Shown here piece by piece: positions 23,717 to 32,615 of a stretch of 40,611 nt of DNA. Numbering within the stretch: the first letter of the stretch is position 1; each line of letters opens with the position of its first letter. The stretch is taken from NCBI GenBank assembly GCA_004524595.1, contig SDOA01000022.1, positions 1 to 40,611 on the forward strand. Reading direction: 5' to 3'. The position numbers and the translations under genes were made by a program. This DNA comes from Candidatus Thorarchaeota archaeon. Its GTDB lineage: Archaea > Asgardarchaeota > Thorarchaeia > Thorarchaeales > Thorarchaeaceae. The notes beneath the pieces are model-generated. The model was not told the origin of the DNA. It searched no databases and saw only the letters and a list, made by a program, of their open reading frames with translations.

Positions 23717-24562
23717 CTACTCATTTTCTGGTAGTACCTTCCCTTTGTTTGGAGGTACTCTAATACCACTGGTCCCAGCAGATATAGCAGCTGCTACTCC
23801 TGTCGTTGTTCCGACTTCAGGTATGTTTGTTGGAACCATGATGATTAGATTCGCATTCTTTGAGATCTCTTGCATGATATTCCAAGTACGTAGTACAAAA
23901 CCTACCTGTGACTCTTCATATCTCTTGGCTGCTTTCAACATGTTCTCTGCTGCTTCAAGCTCTGCCGTTGCTAAGGTGATTCTTGCTCTTCTCTCACGTT
24001 CAGCCTGTGCCTCCCTACTCATGGCATCTTGTAATGCTGAAGGAATGACGACGTCTCTTATCTCTACACTTGTGACTTTGACACCCCAGTGCTCTGTCTT
24101 CTCATCGATTAGCTCCTGAAGATGCCCAGCAATCTGATCACGTTCGGATAGGAGTTGATCAAGTGTTACCTTACCTGTAGTCTCTCTGAGCGTTGTTTGA
24201 GCCGCTAACTCTACAGCTACAGTATATCTCTCAACACTAAGAATAGCCTTCTCGACATCAATCACTCGAAAGTACATGACTGCATCGACAACTACAGGCA
24301 CGTTATCTTTAGTAAGTGACCTCTCAGTCTTGAATGCGTAAGTCAAAAGTCGCAGTGAGACCTTCATGGCAATTTTATCCAGAATAGGTGTCACCCAGAT
24401 AATTCCTGGTCCCTTTACACTACTGTATTTTCCAAGCCTAAGGATGGCCACTCGTTCCCATTCCTTTAGTACCTTAATCGCGCTTGCAACAAACATCAAC
24501 ACAAAGATACCAATAACAAGTATGAGTGCCAACCATAGTGTACCAATATCAAATACTTGCAA
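23717..24562 (-). CDS. SPFH/Band 7 (stomatin-prohibitin) family membrane protein
   Basis: About 281 residues from the TTG at 24562; an ATG at 24604 would add 14 residues but has no ribosome-binding site, whereas AGGAG lies 10 bases before the TTG. A single N-terminal membrane helix (LALILVIGIFVLMFVASAI) precedes the Band 7 domain (EWERVAILRLGKYSSVKGPG, RSLTKDNVPVVVDAVMYF, TLRETTGKVTLDQLLSER), followed by the helical segment with AQAERERRARI. The C terminus is flexible. Stomatin-type proteins oligomerise at the membrane and organise microdomains. Upstream partner of NfeD in the same operon. Confidence 0.85.
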   Translation of the reverse strand: MQVFDIGTLWLALILVIGIFVLMFVASAIKVLKEWERVAILRLGKYSSVKGPGIIWVTPILDKIAMKVSLRLLTYAFKTERSLTKDNVPVVVDAVMYFRVIDVEKAILSVERYTVAVELAAQTTLRETTGKVTLDQLLSERDQIAGHLQELIDEKTEHWGVKVTSVEIRDVVIPSALQDAMSREAQAERERRARITLATAELEAAENMLKAAKRYEESQVGFVLRTWNIMQEISKNANLIIMVPTNIPEVGTTTGVAAAISAGTSGIRVPPNKGKVLPENE

Positions 24563-24649
24563 ATATTTTACTCTCCTGTCCACAACTATTGTGAAACAGA
24601 ACATAGTCCTCTTGGGGCTATGAACCTATTTTATCATAGGTCTGAAATC

Positions 24650-25447
24650 TTAAGAAGCTTCGTCTAAATGTAAAGGTTCAAGGCGCAATGATTTGGGAGT
24701 TTCTTCAAGAAGGAAGTTCAATTGAGTACCTGAGAATGCACGTCCGAGTGTCATTAGAACTGCTGTTACAACGAGTGTCACAGCTATCCGTTCAAAGGGA
24801 TATACTAGGATTGCTCCAACGAAAAAACCCGCTAACTCTGTCGGTGCTAATCCTATTGCATAGATAAACCAATATGCTCCTAATGTTGCGCCAATTAAAT
24901 TATCCCCCATGAGTGCGATAAATGAAATCAACCATAAGGGTGCTAAACTTGTTTCTGGATTACTTTTTTCAAATCGGAGTTTTGTATAGATCCAAGAAGC
25001 AGTTTTGGGATTAAAGAAGAGAAGTATTAGTATCATAGCAATTGTGTGCATCCAAATGTAGATTGGCAGAATAAAACCAATTGGCGATATCAGGTACCCC
25101 ATAATCCCAATTACATATATACTAAAAACCAATCCTTTCTGTTTTGTTTTTAAACATCCAGCTACAAAAGCTCCAACAACAGGCGATACTACAGGAATAA
25201 ATGGACCTAATATCCCTCCAATATTGAAAATCAATACACCCAATCCTGAGCCAATTAAGACAGATAATGCACCATAAATCGGACCAAGTACAAAACCAAT
25301 TACTACTGAAGAAACCAATCCCATAGAGATAAAGCCCTGTCCTCCTGTGAGTACAAAGAGTGGAATCATTGTTAAAACAAGATGAAGTGCGGCAAAGATG
25401 CCTGTTAAAGCCCAATATAATGTACCAACGCGGATATTACTTGTCAT
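24650..25447 (-). CDS. ECF transporter S-component-like membrane protein
   Basis: About 265 residues from ATG 25447, preceded by GGGG; a TTG at 25465 is also open. Six to seven hydrophobic segments. The N-terminal half, LTGIFAALHLVLTMIPLFVL and VLGPIYGALSVLIGSGLG, resembles the substrate-binding S component of energy-coupling-factor vitamin transporters, where a short AxxxA helix packs against the T subunit. The tail is acidic and cytosolic. No ECF ATPase or T component lies in the window, so it would rely on shared units. Vitamin specificity cannot be read. The SPFH gene follows 87 bases downstream. Confidence 0.55.
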   Translation of the reverse strand: MTSNIRVGTLYWALTGIFAALHLVLTMIPLFVLTGGQGFISMGLVSSVVIGFVLGPIYGALSVLIGSGLGVLIFNIGGILGPFIPVVSPVVGAFVAGCLKTKQKGLVFSIYVIGIMGYLISPIGFILPIYIWMHTIAMILILLFFNPKTASWIYTKLRFEKSNPETSLAPLWLISFIALMGDNLIGATLGAYWFIYAIGLAPTELAGFFVGAILVYPFERIAVTLVVTAVLMTLGRAFSGTQLNFLLEETPKSLRLEPLHLDEAS

Positions 25448-25547
25448 GAAATTTCCCCAATTCAATCATCTTTTTTTGGAAATCTAATGCATAGGTATAT
25501 CTTCCTATATTTGAAGGTGATTAACTCAAAGGTATAATTAGAAATAA

Positions 25548-26492
25548 TCAGCTACTCGATGACGCAGCTATCCAGAAGAAGAGACCGCCTAATATCCAGA
25601 CAAAAAGACCAGCACCAAGCACTATCCCAAGTGTTGCACCTAGCCCAGAGGAACCAAGATTTACGTGCATGTTAGTGAACCTCTTGAATCCACCAATATA
25701 CTTTGTTTCATATTCACAATGAAATTCTTTGTCAGTCACTGCTCCACAAATCTCACAAACATATCTGTTCTGGAACACAGCTCCAAGCAGACTATCAATA
25801 TTGCACCCAATAAATGCTGTAAGAATCGAGAGTGGAATTAGAAATAGAACATATTCCATCACAATCGTACTTCCTGCAACCATGACTCCAGGAATCCAAG
25901 TAGGGGTGAAAAGTGCAAAGAGTAACGATATTACACCAATGATAAGTCCTGCAAGTAATGCAACTCCTTCTCCAAGGAGTGATACGGCACCAATAGTACC
26001 ACTGGGAACTTTTCTCCTGAGATTTGTGATTAACCTTGGTTTACTCTTACTAAAGACACCGATCTCACTTGCCAATGTATCTGCGGTAGTAGTAGCTACA
26101 GCTCCAACATACCCTCCAAATAGGAAAAATGGCCATCCAGCGGCTGCAAGTTCTGGAGCGAATTGAGCAAGATACATTGCTACAGAGAACATCATCGGTA
26201 TAATTCCACTGCCAAAAACATTAACCCATGATCTCTTCCCTTTCCCTTCCTGTGCAACATTCTTTTGTATTTTGGCTTTGTATTTATATTTCGTAGCTAT
26301 GCCTGCACTCATGAAGAAGAATAGAATAATGACGAAGGCGGGAACGCCTCCTGTATACCAAATAGTGAATCCAACAACAAACGCACTGATTAGACCTGAT
26401 ATATCAACAAAATGAAGCTTGTAGGCAAGGATACCCACAATTCCCATTACCAATAATCCGGATACAACCGGATGAGTAAACATCTCGAACAA
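25548..26492 (-). CDS. DUF92/TMEM19-family membrane protein with zinc-ribbon-like loop
   Basis: 314 residues, about seven membrane segments. The family signature appears as GKGKRSWVNVFGSGIIPMM, then TTADTLASEIGVFSKSKPRL and VPSGTIGAVSLLGEG, all DUF92 elements. The family includes plant VTE6, a phytyl-phosphate kinase, so an isoprenoid phosphate kinase role is possible in an archaeon that needs isoprenoid lipids; not shown. A loop near residue 240 (YVCEICGAVTDKEFHC) has CxxC plus His/Cys that could bind zinc. TTG start with AGGATG upstream. A 349-base region with palindromes separates it from the GCS2 gene. Confidence 0.75.
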   Translation of the reverse strand: MFEMFTHPVVSGLLVMGIVGILAYKLHFVDISGLISAFVVGFTIWYTGGVPAFVIILFFFMSAGIATKYKYKAKIQKNVAQEGKGKRSWVNVFGSGIIPMMFSVAMYLAQFAPELAAAGWPFFLFGGYVGAVATTTADTLASEIGVFSKSKPRLITNLRRKVPSGTIGAVSLLGEGVALLAGLIIGVISLLFALFTPTWIPGVMVAGSTIVMEYVLFLIPLSILTAFIGCNIDSLLGAVFQNRYVCEICGAVTDKEFHCEYETKYIGGFKRFTNMHVNLGSSGLGATLGIVLGAGLFVWILGGLFFWIAASSSS

Positions 26493-26841
26493 TCATGTCA
26501 CATCCTCTGTAATTAATTGGTCCTCAAACTTTGGTCATATCATTGTAAATTTCTTTGAATGTTCTATGAGCATATATCATATCCTAGTGAATGCCCGATT
26601 ATCACTCAACGGGCAGAAGATTGCATTTATAGCTTTGCCTAAGGAATGATTGTTGTTCAAGAATAAATAGACAATATAAGAATTCTTATGTGTAATGTCG
26701 GCATGTGACGAATGATGATTACACGAATTTATTATCGTCAATGGTCGTAATTTCTCTAGACGCTACAAACGAAATTATGATGGTTTATTTTGTGTTTTAA
26801 AGAGTTATGAGTGTTATATGATTATATAATTCTATGGTCAA
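26493..26841. other. Intergenic region with palindromes
   Basis: 349 bases between two minus-strand genes, with no convincing open frame. They contain a perfect 14-bp palindrome ATAAGAATTCTTAT (26676-26689), an adjoining inverted repeat GTGTAAT/ATTACAC (26690-26696 and 26718-26724), and a 6-bp hairpin TGCCCG/CGGGCA (26592-26597 and 26610-26615). Upstream of the DUF92 gene, these could be operator sites or part of a 5' leader. Confidence 0.4.
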
Positions 26842-29800
26842 CTAATAGATAGTGAATTGCTTTCGAATCACGTCAAAAGCTCTATTTGGTAGCAATCTGG
26901 AGTCCTGCGATATTTCTGCATCAAGATAATATCCAGTCACAACATCTATTGGTGGAGTCAACCATTTTATTGAAATCGAGTTATTCTTTTCTGATGATAA
27001 TGGGATAAGATATTCTTTCACAATCTCACGTTTTGAGACAACTCTAAGGGTCAGCATTAGTTTTTCCATACCTTCTCTTATGCTTTCCACATTTGCAACA
27101 ATTTCAACAGGTGTTAACCTGGCAACGAGACCTGGTATCTCTTCTCCTGATTCATTCTTTATTGAGAAATGAACTTTGAAGAACGGCGTTTCAATTGCTT
27201 TAATTTTGAACCTTTGAGAATGGCTGCATGACTGAGTTCCACATTGAAGTGTAGCAGTCAAATGAGCAGTACTCATTTCTGCTCCTAATGGCACTCTAAA
27301 TGATACAGGAATCATCTTTGGTTTCGTGGATGTTAATGCAACTTGCCTATCCATTATTTTGGTATTACCGTATACTGATTCTAGTTCAATTGAGAGGATA
27401 CACTCAATAGTCTTTTCGCTATTACCGAGGATACGAGCTGTGAAAAGCAATGCCTGATCAGGGAGTACAAAATTTGGAAGTCCAATAAAATCAATACTTG
27501 CTATATCTACAGAGGGACCTCCAAAGAGGTCGATGACCACAGACCTTCTATCCATTAATTTATCCGCATAGCTAAGTTCTGAAATGAGAGTCACTGTTTT
27601 TGGTGTTTCTGATGTCTTTGGTGCGGGAATTACCAATGGACCAAATGATAATGAAAGATTCTTGTTCTGTCTTACTGTCTGTCGAAATACAACATGCCTC
27701 TCACCATCTGGAAATACGAACGACATAGTTAGAAAAGCTGGATCTCCTTGCTCTGTATTTCTTCTAATGCGTAACCACCCTGATATACGGCCACCAATAT
27801 GTGACTGCTGAGGGACTCTAAGTGAATCAATATTGACACGTATTGTGAGATACTCAATGGTAAATCTATCAGAACTTGCGGAAGCAACTACCTCTCCACG
27901 ATACATGATTTCAGCTCTGATGATCCCATAACGGTCTGCTTGATTTTCAAAAGTTATTTGTGGCACTCGCCAATGAAAACCATACTCAATGCCAATAAAA
28001 TCTTCATAAAGTATCTCATCAATGCTAATTATCTTTCCAGAGTCCGATACAAAATTGATTGATAATCGGGCGGATTTATTTATGGACTTGCTTCGATCAT
28101 TGACAATGACTGTGCCTGATATTAATTCTCCAGACAAATAGTTAGTCTTCAGATTAGGCTCGATAATAATCTGAGGTCCCTTTCGTACAAATCCTATATA
28201 GAACGGTTTAGACCTTGTTTCAGCTATCTCTATTCCATCTTGATTGATGAGCTTCATTTGAAGGACACATCTCTCGACACCTTCAGCAGCATCCTGCGGA
28301 ATAATCAGATGAGGTAGATTTGCACTATCGAGAAGTGTAATCTCTCCCGCATCTATCTCAAGATCCTCTGTTGAACTAGATATTATTCGTTCAAGGTTTG
28401 GTGCTAAGACATTTATTTTACACACGACTTTGGATTTACGTGGGTAATTAGTTTCTATCTCTCCACTGAAGAGAATAGGAGTCTTACCATCTGCAAACTG
28501 TGTGGTTGTTCGTGGTTTTATTGTGGCGTTAACCCAATACATGTTAATTGTACTGGCTAAATTAATTTGCCTTCCAGCGAAACCTATCTCAGCAATTACG
28601 TTGTATGCAGTGATTTCTCTCTTTGTCGGAAAACTGATTCTTAAAACATGAATCTCACCTGCTTCAATGAATGGAATTGATAGAACATTATTATCAATGG
28701 CTGTTCGTTCTAAATCCTCAATTGAATATGAAACTGAGATATTATCCAGATCTCTTCCTGTTGAATTTCGAATCAAGATGGAGAATTCTGCATTTTGCCC
28801 TGCAAATGTCCTGTCTATCTCTGTCACAATCTCAGGTTCTAGACCTTTCCACCAACATAGCCATGTTGGCAAGCGAGGAGTTCCTTCAATAGGATCATAA
28901 AGCCAATTAGTACTGCATTCACGTGTGACTTCTGTGAGTCGTTTCAGTAGTGTGACCATGTTAAAATCAGATCTGGCATACACATCTATTTGGTAGTCTG
29001 CGCCTGTCGTTCTTGGTAGGGAAAAATCGCTCCCAAATATAGACACAAGAATTGCTTGCATAAACGGATTCTCAACGATTTTTAGTTCTTCTAACTCGTT
29101 TTTGATAAGATAAAACATGGAGATGATTGCATCCCCTAGGTATCGATTATGTTTTGACAGATTGATCGAACCATCATCCTCAATTTGATAATTGTAGATA
29201 TTGAAGAACTCATCTTCGCCCTCTCCTACTCTAAAAGCCCCCCATAGACCAGCTGTAATTGCTGATAACCGATTAGCAGCAAGGGTACTTGCTCCTACAT
29301 CAGGAATACTTATTCCCTGTTCAACCATTCTCTTGGCTTTCAATGACAACGCTTGGATTATGAGTGCAAGCCCTACTCTCCTTGGAATGCTGAGTTGAGT
29401 ATCACATATACGAATTTCGACTGTTCCATAATCTGTGTATGGGTACATATCTACCATGCGTGCGTAACTTCTATTGACATGTTTTGCAAAAGCTTCTTTG
29501 TCAGATTTTGTTATGTATGGTATTAATTCAAATTCATTTGTTGGCCCCATCTGTGTTGTATTCTTGAAGAGTCTGATTGATTTCTTGCATTTTGGAGCTC
29601 GCACAATTCCACTTTCATCAATCGTTATCTCATCAGTGGGTTTTTTATTTTCAAAGGGTGAATTTACAGACAATGCTATGAGATGCGGAATGAAATTACG
29701 AATCATATTGTAAATAGCTATCTTTGCACCTTCACTAGTTTCTGAACTAAGGATATGGTGATGCTCTCCAAAAGATAAATTCCGAAGATATTCTTGAGTC

Positions 29801-30267
29801 GGATTTAAACCAGTTGAGATTAAGATTGCTTGTGATTCTTTAGGCAATGATTCAAAAGATACCGCTATGAGCGTTTGAATCCACCAAGCAAGCTCTTCAA
29901 GTGAAGTGCAAGGTGGAGTTGCAATCTCAAGTATCCAAGTTATCGTAGTCACATTGGGATCGCGCCCAAGCAGCGTGAACTCTTTTGGCGTTCCTGCTGG
30001 ATCTAAATATGTAACAACAATCCTAGAACCTCTCTCCCCTTCTTCAGTCTGAGCGGATTGTATATACTTGTGTCTGATTGATTCAACTGAAGATGCTCTT
30101 ATTTTTCTGTCTAGAAGTCTTTTCGCTCCCGAAACAATCTTATCGAAGACTTCAAGGATGTCTTCGCCTCTTATCCAGTTGCCATCTTTTTTAATAATCT
30201 GAAGTTCAACCTCAATACCATGCGGAAATGGTAATTGCATTTCAGCAGTATTTGAGATTAATTCCAT
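26842..30267 (-). CDS. Carboxylate-amine ligase (GCS2 family) with long beta-sandwich tail
   Basis: About 1141 residues. Residues 1-430 match the glutamate-cysteine ligase 2/YbdK family: LPFPHGIEVELQI (GxExE metal motif), TWILEIATPPCTSLEEL, LISTGLNPTQEYLR with GEHHHILSSE, ALSVNSPFENKK and YGTVEIRICDTQLSI. Such enzymes join an amine to a carboxylate with ATP. Residues 480-1141 consist of roughly six beta-rich segments of 95-110 residues resembling Ig/CARDB-like domains (for example NYLSGELISGTVIVNDRSKS), with no signal peptide or anchor. The family usually spans 370-450 residues, so the tail is exceptional. ATG 30267 with GGTGAG four bases ahead, directly after the preceding gene's stop. Likely binds or modifies a protein or peptide; substrate unknown. 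Confidence 0.72.
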   Translation of the reverse strand: MELISNTAEMQLPFPHGIEVELQIIKKDGNWIRGEDILEVFDKIVSGAKRLLDRKIRASSVESIRHKYIQSAQTEEGERGSRIVVTYLDPAGTPKEFTLLGRDPNVTTITWILEIATPPCTSLEELAWWIQTLIAVSFESLPKESQAILISTGLNPTQEYLRNLSFGEHHHILSSETSEGAKIAIYNMIRNFIPHLIALSVNSPFENKKPTDEITIDESGIVRAPKCKKSIRLFKNTTQMGPTNEFELIPYITKSDKEAFAKHVNRSYARMVDMYPYTDYGTVEIRICDTQLSIPRRVGLALIIQALSLKAKRMVEQGISIPDVGASTLAANRLSAITAGLWGAFRVGEGEDEFFNIYNYQIEDDGSINLSKHNRYLGDAIISMFYLIKNELEELKIVENPFMQAILVSIFGSDFSLPRTTGADYQIDVYARSDFNMVTLLKRLTEVTRECSTNWLYDPIEGTPRLPTWLCWWKGLEPEIVTEIDRTFAGQNAEFSILIRNSTGRDLDNISVSYSIEDLERTAIDNNVLSIPFIEAGEIHVLRISFPTKREITAYNVIAEIGFAGRQINLASTINMYWVNATIKPRTTTQFADGKTPILFSGEIETNYPRKSKVVCKINVLAPNLERIISSSTEDLEIDAGEITLLDSANLPHLIIPQDAAEGVERCVLQMKLINQDGIEIAETRSKPFYIGFVRKGPQIIIEPNLKTNYLSGELISGTVIVNDRSKSINKSARLSINFVSDSGKIISIDEILYEDFIGIEYGFHWRVPQITFENQADRYGIIRAEIMYRGEVVASASSDRFTIEYLTIRVNIDSLRVPQQSHIGGRISGWLRIRRNTEQGDPAFLTMSFVFPDGERHVVFRQTVRQNKNLSLSFGPLVIPAPKTSETPKTVTLISELSYADKLMDRRSVVIDLFGGPSVDIASIDFIGLPNFVLPDQALLFTARILGNSEKTIECILSIELESVYGNTKIMDRQVALTSTKPKMIPVSFRVPLGAEMSTAHLTATLQCGTQSCSHSQRFKIKAIETPFFKVHFSIKNESGEEIPGLVARLTPVEIVANVESIREGMEKLMLTLRVVSKREIVKEYLIPLSSEKNNSISIKWLTPPIDVVTGYYLDAEISQDSRLLPNRAFDVIRKQFTIY

Positions 30268-30276
30268 TCTTCTCAC

Positions 30277-30948
30277 CTATATTGTAGAAAATGCTTGTAG
30301 AATGAAACCTACTTGTTTCTCATTCTCAGCTAGCTCTTTTGATAACGTAATTTCAAAGACTGTAGTATTGCCTGTCTTTCCAACCGATTCCAAGAGGTGA
30401 TAGATGAGTAATCCTCCACCATATTCACCACTATCTTCGTATACCCTCAAACCTTGTTGCTCGAGGTTGGTCGTAAGTTTTTTCAATTCTTGCTCTTCTA
30501 AATTTGAATAGCGTCTGCCAATTACTAAGATATTGTGTGGATTCAAAATCTTAGGCATACTCCCCCATCTTAGGTTAATGATAAATCGAGGTGTTTTTTT
30601 CAAAAATTCCGATTCGATAATCTTCAGAATTGAGTCACAAGTGTTTCTCGATTCATTCCTATCAGCGGCCATAATGATGGAGGGTATTTCTAGTCCTTTT
30701 CCTTGTTGTGCCTCTAATGACTTCGATAATGGGTCTCCTCTAATCAGACTTGTTACTGAACAGATAATACCATTTGCTATTCCTCGTTTGAAGATTCCAC
30801 TTGATGAAAAATCAATCACTCTAAGTTCACGTAATACAGGTTTGAGGGAATCATTGATAACTATTAATTTCTCTAGAACCTTTGTCAGCGCAGAATCTGC
30901 TCTTTCAAGCTCTTGAAAAAGACTATTATCTCTATTTGATTTATTCAT
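30277..30948 (-). CDS. Divergent N-formylglutamate amidohydrolase-like protein
   Basis: 223 residues. The layout parallels the N-formylglutamate amidohydrolase fold: AADRNESRN at 95-102 sits where the family has RDLNR; PRFIINLRWGSMP (120-132) where it has VIDLHGM; ILVIGRRYSNLEEQELKK (140-157) where it has DICLGTxxGxS; and EDSGEYGGGLLIYHLLE then VFEITLSKELAENE (171-210) where it has NxPFxGGxI and LQIEINRxLY. The zinc His residues are replaced (RWG for HGM; SSG for HSG), so it is likely inactive or binds a different ligand. It ends ten bases before the GCS2 start, so the two are coupled. Fold assignment is motif-based and moderate. Confidence 0.5.
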   Translation of the reverse strand: MNKSNRDNSLFQELERADSALTKVLEKLIVINDSLKPVLRELRVIDFSSSGIFKRGIANGIICSVTSLIRGDPLSKSLEAQQGKGLEIPSIIMAADRNESRNTCDSILKIIESEFLKKTPRFIINLRWGSMPKILNPHNILVIGRRYSNLEEQELKKLTTNLEQQGLRVYEDSGEYGGGLLIYHLLESVGKTGNTTVFEITLSKELAENEKQVGFILQAFSTI

Positions 30949-31037
30949 AACCTTGTACAGCTCTCAGAGTTTTCTCAATATATTAGAGACCAGTATTGAT
31001 GTTATTATCTTTATTAGTCTCAGAGAGATTGCTATTC

Positions 31038-31475
31038 TTAATCATCTTGTATCAAAGTCAGAAGTTCAGCAATCTTAGTTCTGAGTTCCTTTAGTCGATA
31101 CCAAGTTGACTCCCTGCCACTTTGTTCTGTGAGTTTGCGAATTAGAATATTGTAATCCATTCCTTCAAGATCCTGAAGCAGTATTAATGCACGATTCGAC
31201 TTAAAATGCGACTCATTTACTCTTCCATCTTTGAATCTCGTTAATAGCGGTTTAAGAGCTCTCTCTGCAGAGTCTATCTCTATTAATGCTTGACGATAAT
31301 GTGTCTTTTGGTCTTTCATGCCATAACCTCCGATTAGAGGAGTCATCCCTGTTCCCAAAGAGCTCTTTCCAATTTCGTCAAGTTGATCCATCGCCTTTTG
31401 AAAAAACTCATCACCATTAATTAAGCATTTTCTAATAGCTTTGAGAATTCGAGATCTGTCCATATCTTCAGTCAT
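31038..31475 (-). CDS. Helical protein, first gene of GCS2 operon
   Basis: 145 residues, alpha-helical, with glycine-rich LGTGMTPLIGGYGMKDQKTH in the middle (residues 42-61) and SGRESTWYRLKELRTKIAEL near the end. No known motif. ATG start with AAGGTGAT ahead. It lies 89 bases upstream of the FGase-like gene on the same strand, so likely the first gene of a three-gene unit with the ligase. It may be a small substrate, carrier or adaptor of the ligase; this is context only. Confidence 0.6.
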   Translation of the reverse strand: MTEDMDRSRILKAIRKCLINGDEFFQKAMDQLDEIGKSSLGTGMTPLIGGYGMKDQKTHYRQALIEIDSAERALKPLLTRFKDGRVNESHFKSNRALILLQDLEGMDYNILIRKLTEQSGRESTWYRLKELRTKIAELLTLIQDD

Positions 31476-31515
31476 CGAATCACCTTAATACCTGGAACAA
31501 GAAAAAGGAATCGAA

Positions 31516-31540
31516 CACGGGTGCAAGGGAAACACCCGTG
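31516..31540 (-). terminator. Hairpin terminator of the peptide ABC ATPase operon
   Basis: CACGGGTG (31516-31523) and CACCCGTG (31533-31540) form a perfect 8-bp GC-rich stem, 10 bases beyond the ATPase stop. On the minus strand a T-rich stretch follows (TTCGATTCCTTTTTCTTG). Confidence 0.6.
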
Positions 31541-31550
31541 CATTTCAATT

Positions 31551-32612
31551 CTAAAGTTGTACTTCTGGTAATTCGCCTGCAAAATGACACGCGACAAAGT
31601 GTCCATCACCCATGTCCCTGTCTTCTGGTACTTCTCTCACACAGATTTCTTGTGCGTAAGGGCACCTTGGGTGGAATCGACAACCGGAAGGAACGTTGAT
31701 AGGACTCGGTGGTTCTCCTTTAAGTGACTCAACTCTTCGTTTTACTGTCGGGTCTCCTGAGGGTACTGCTGATATCAACGCTCGAGTATAAGGATGTAGA
31801 GGATTGAATGCAACCTCATGTGATGGACCTAATTCCATAATTTTACCCAAGTACATAATACCGATTCGATCAGCAATATATGTCGCAACAGCAAGGTCAT
31901 GAGTAATGAATAGGTATGTTAGTCCCAACTCCTCACGTAAATTCAACAATAAGTTTAGAATCTCAGCACGAATTGAAACATCAAGCATTGATACAGGTTC
32001 ATCTGCAACCATGAATTCAGGATGCAGGATGAGCGCACGTGCCACGGAGATTCTCTGTCTTTGACCTCCTGATAGTTCGTGTGGATACCTATCAATGTAA
32101 TCTGCTGCAGGTGTCAATGCAACACTTTCAAGAGCCTCCAATACTCTTAGTCTTCTTTGACTCGGAGTAAGTGGAATTTTGTGAACCATAAGTGGTTCCT
32201 GTACAATATTGTATATACTCTGTTTTGGATTTAGAGATTCGTATGGATCTTGGAATGTAATTTGCATGCGCTTTCGTAGTTCCTTGATCTCATTCCTATC
32301 AAGGGTAGCTAAGTTTTGCCCAGCATAGAGTACTTCTCCATCAGTCGGAATCTCTAGATGGAGAATACATCTACCTGTGGTAGTCTTACCACATCCTGAT
32401 TCTCCTGCAAGAACAAGTACCTCTCCTTTTTTGATATCAAAAGAAACTCCATCAACTGCCTTCACGAAGAGTTCTTGACGGTAAAGCATCGAAGAGAGAA
32501 AGCCAGTATTAACTGCAAACCACTTACGCATATGTTTTACGGAAATCAGAGTTTCACCATCTCTAATATCATCCGATCCCTGTAGTATTCTTGATTCATC
32601 AATAGTCATCAT
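31551..32612 (-). CDS. dppF: Peptide/dipeptide ABC transporter ATPase (DppF-like)
   Basis: 353 residues. Walker A is VLAGESGCGKTTTGR, the ABC signature LSGGQRQRISVARAL, Walker B FMVADEPVSMLD and the switch histidine FITHDLAVATYI. The C-terminal oligopeptide-specific region carries GCRFHPRCPYAQEIC, a Cys-bearing element typical of Opp/Dpp ATPases. It hydrolyses ATP at the cytosolic face to drive import of peptides or similar solutes. ATG with GGAG upstream, three bases after the partner ATPase gene, so translation is coupled. Divergent from the permease genes. Confidence 0.92.
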   Translation of the reverse strand: MMTIDESRILQGSDDIRDGETLISVKHMRKWFAVNTGFLSSMLYRQELFVKAVDGVSFDIKKGEVLVLAGESGCGKTTTGRCILHLEIPTDGEVLYAGQNLATLDRNEIKELRKRMQITFQDPYESLNPKQSIYNIVQEPLMVHKIPLTPSQRRLRVLEALESVALTPAADYIDRYPHELSGGQRQRISVARALILHPEFMVADEPVSMLDVSIRAEILNLLLNLREELGLTYLFITHDLAVATYIADRIGIMYLGKIMELGPSHEVAFNPLHPYTRALISAVPSGDPTVKRRVESLKGEPPSPINVPSGCRFHPRCPYAQEICVREVPEDRDMGDGHFVACHFAGELPEVQL

Positions 32613-32615
32613 AAA

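Noticed and set aside
26493..26841. tRNA or CRISPR in the long spacer
   Set aside because: No cloverleaf-forming arms or repeated spacer pattern could be found; only isolated palindromes are present.
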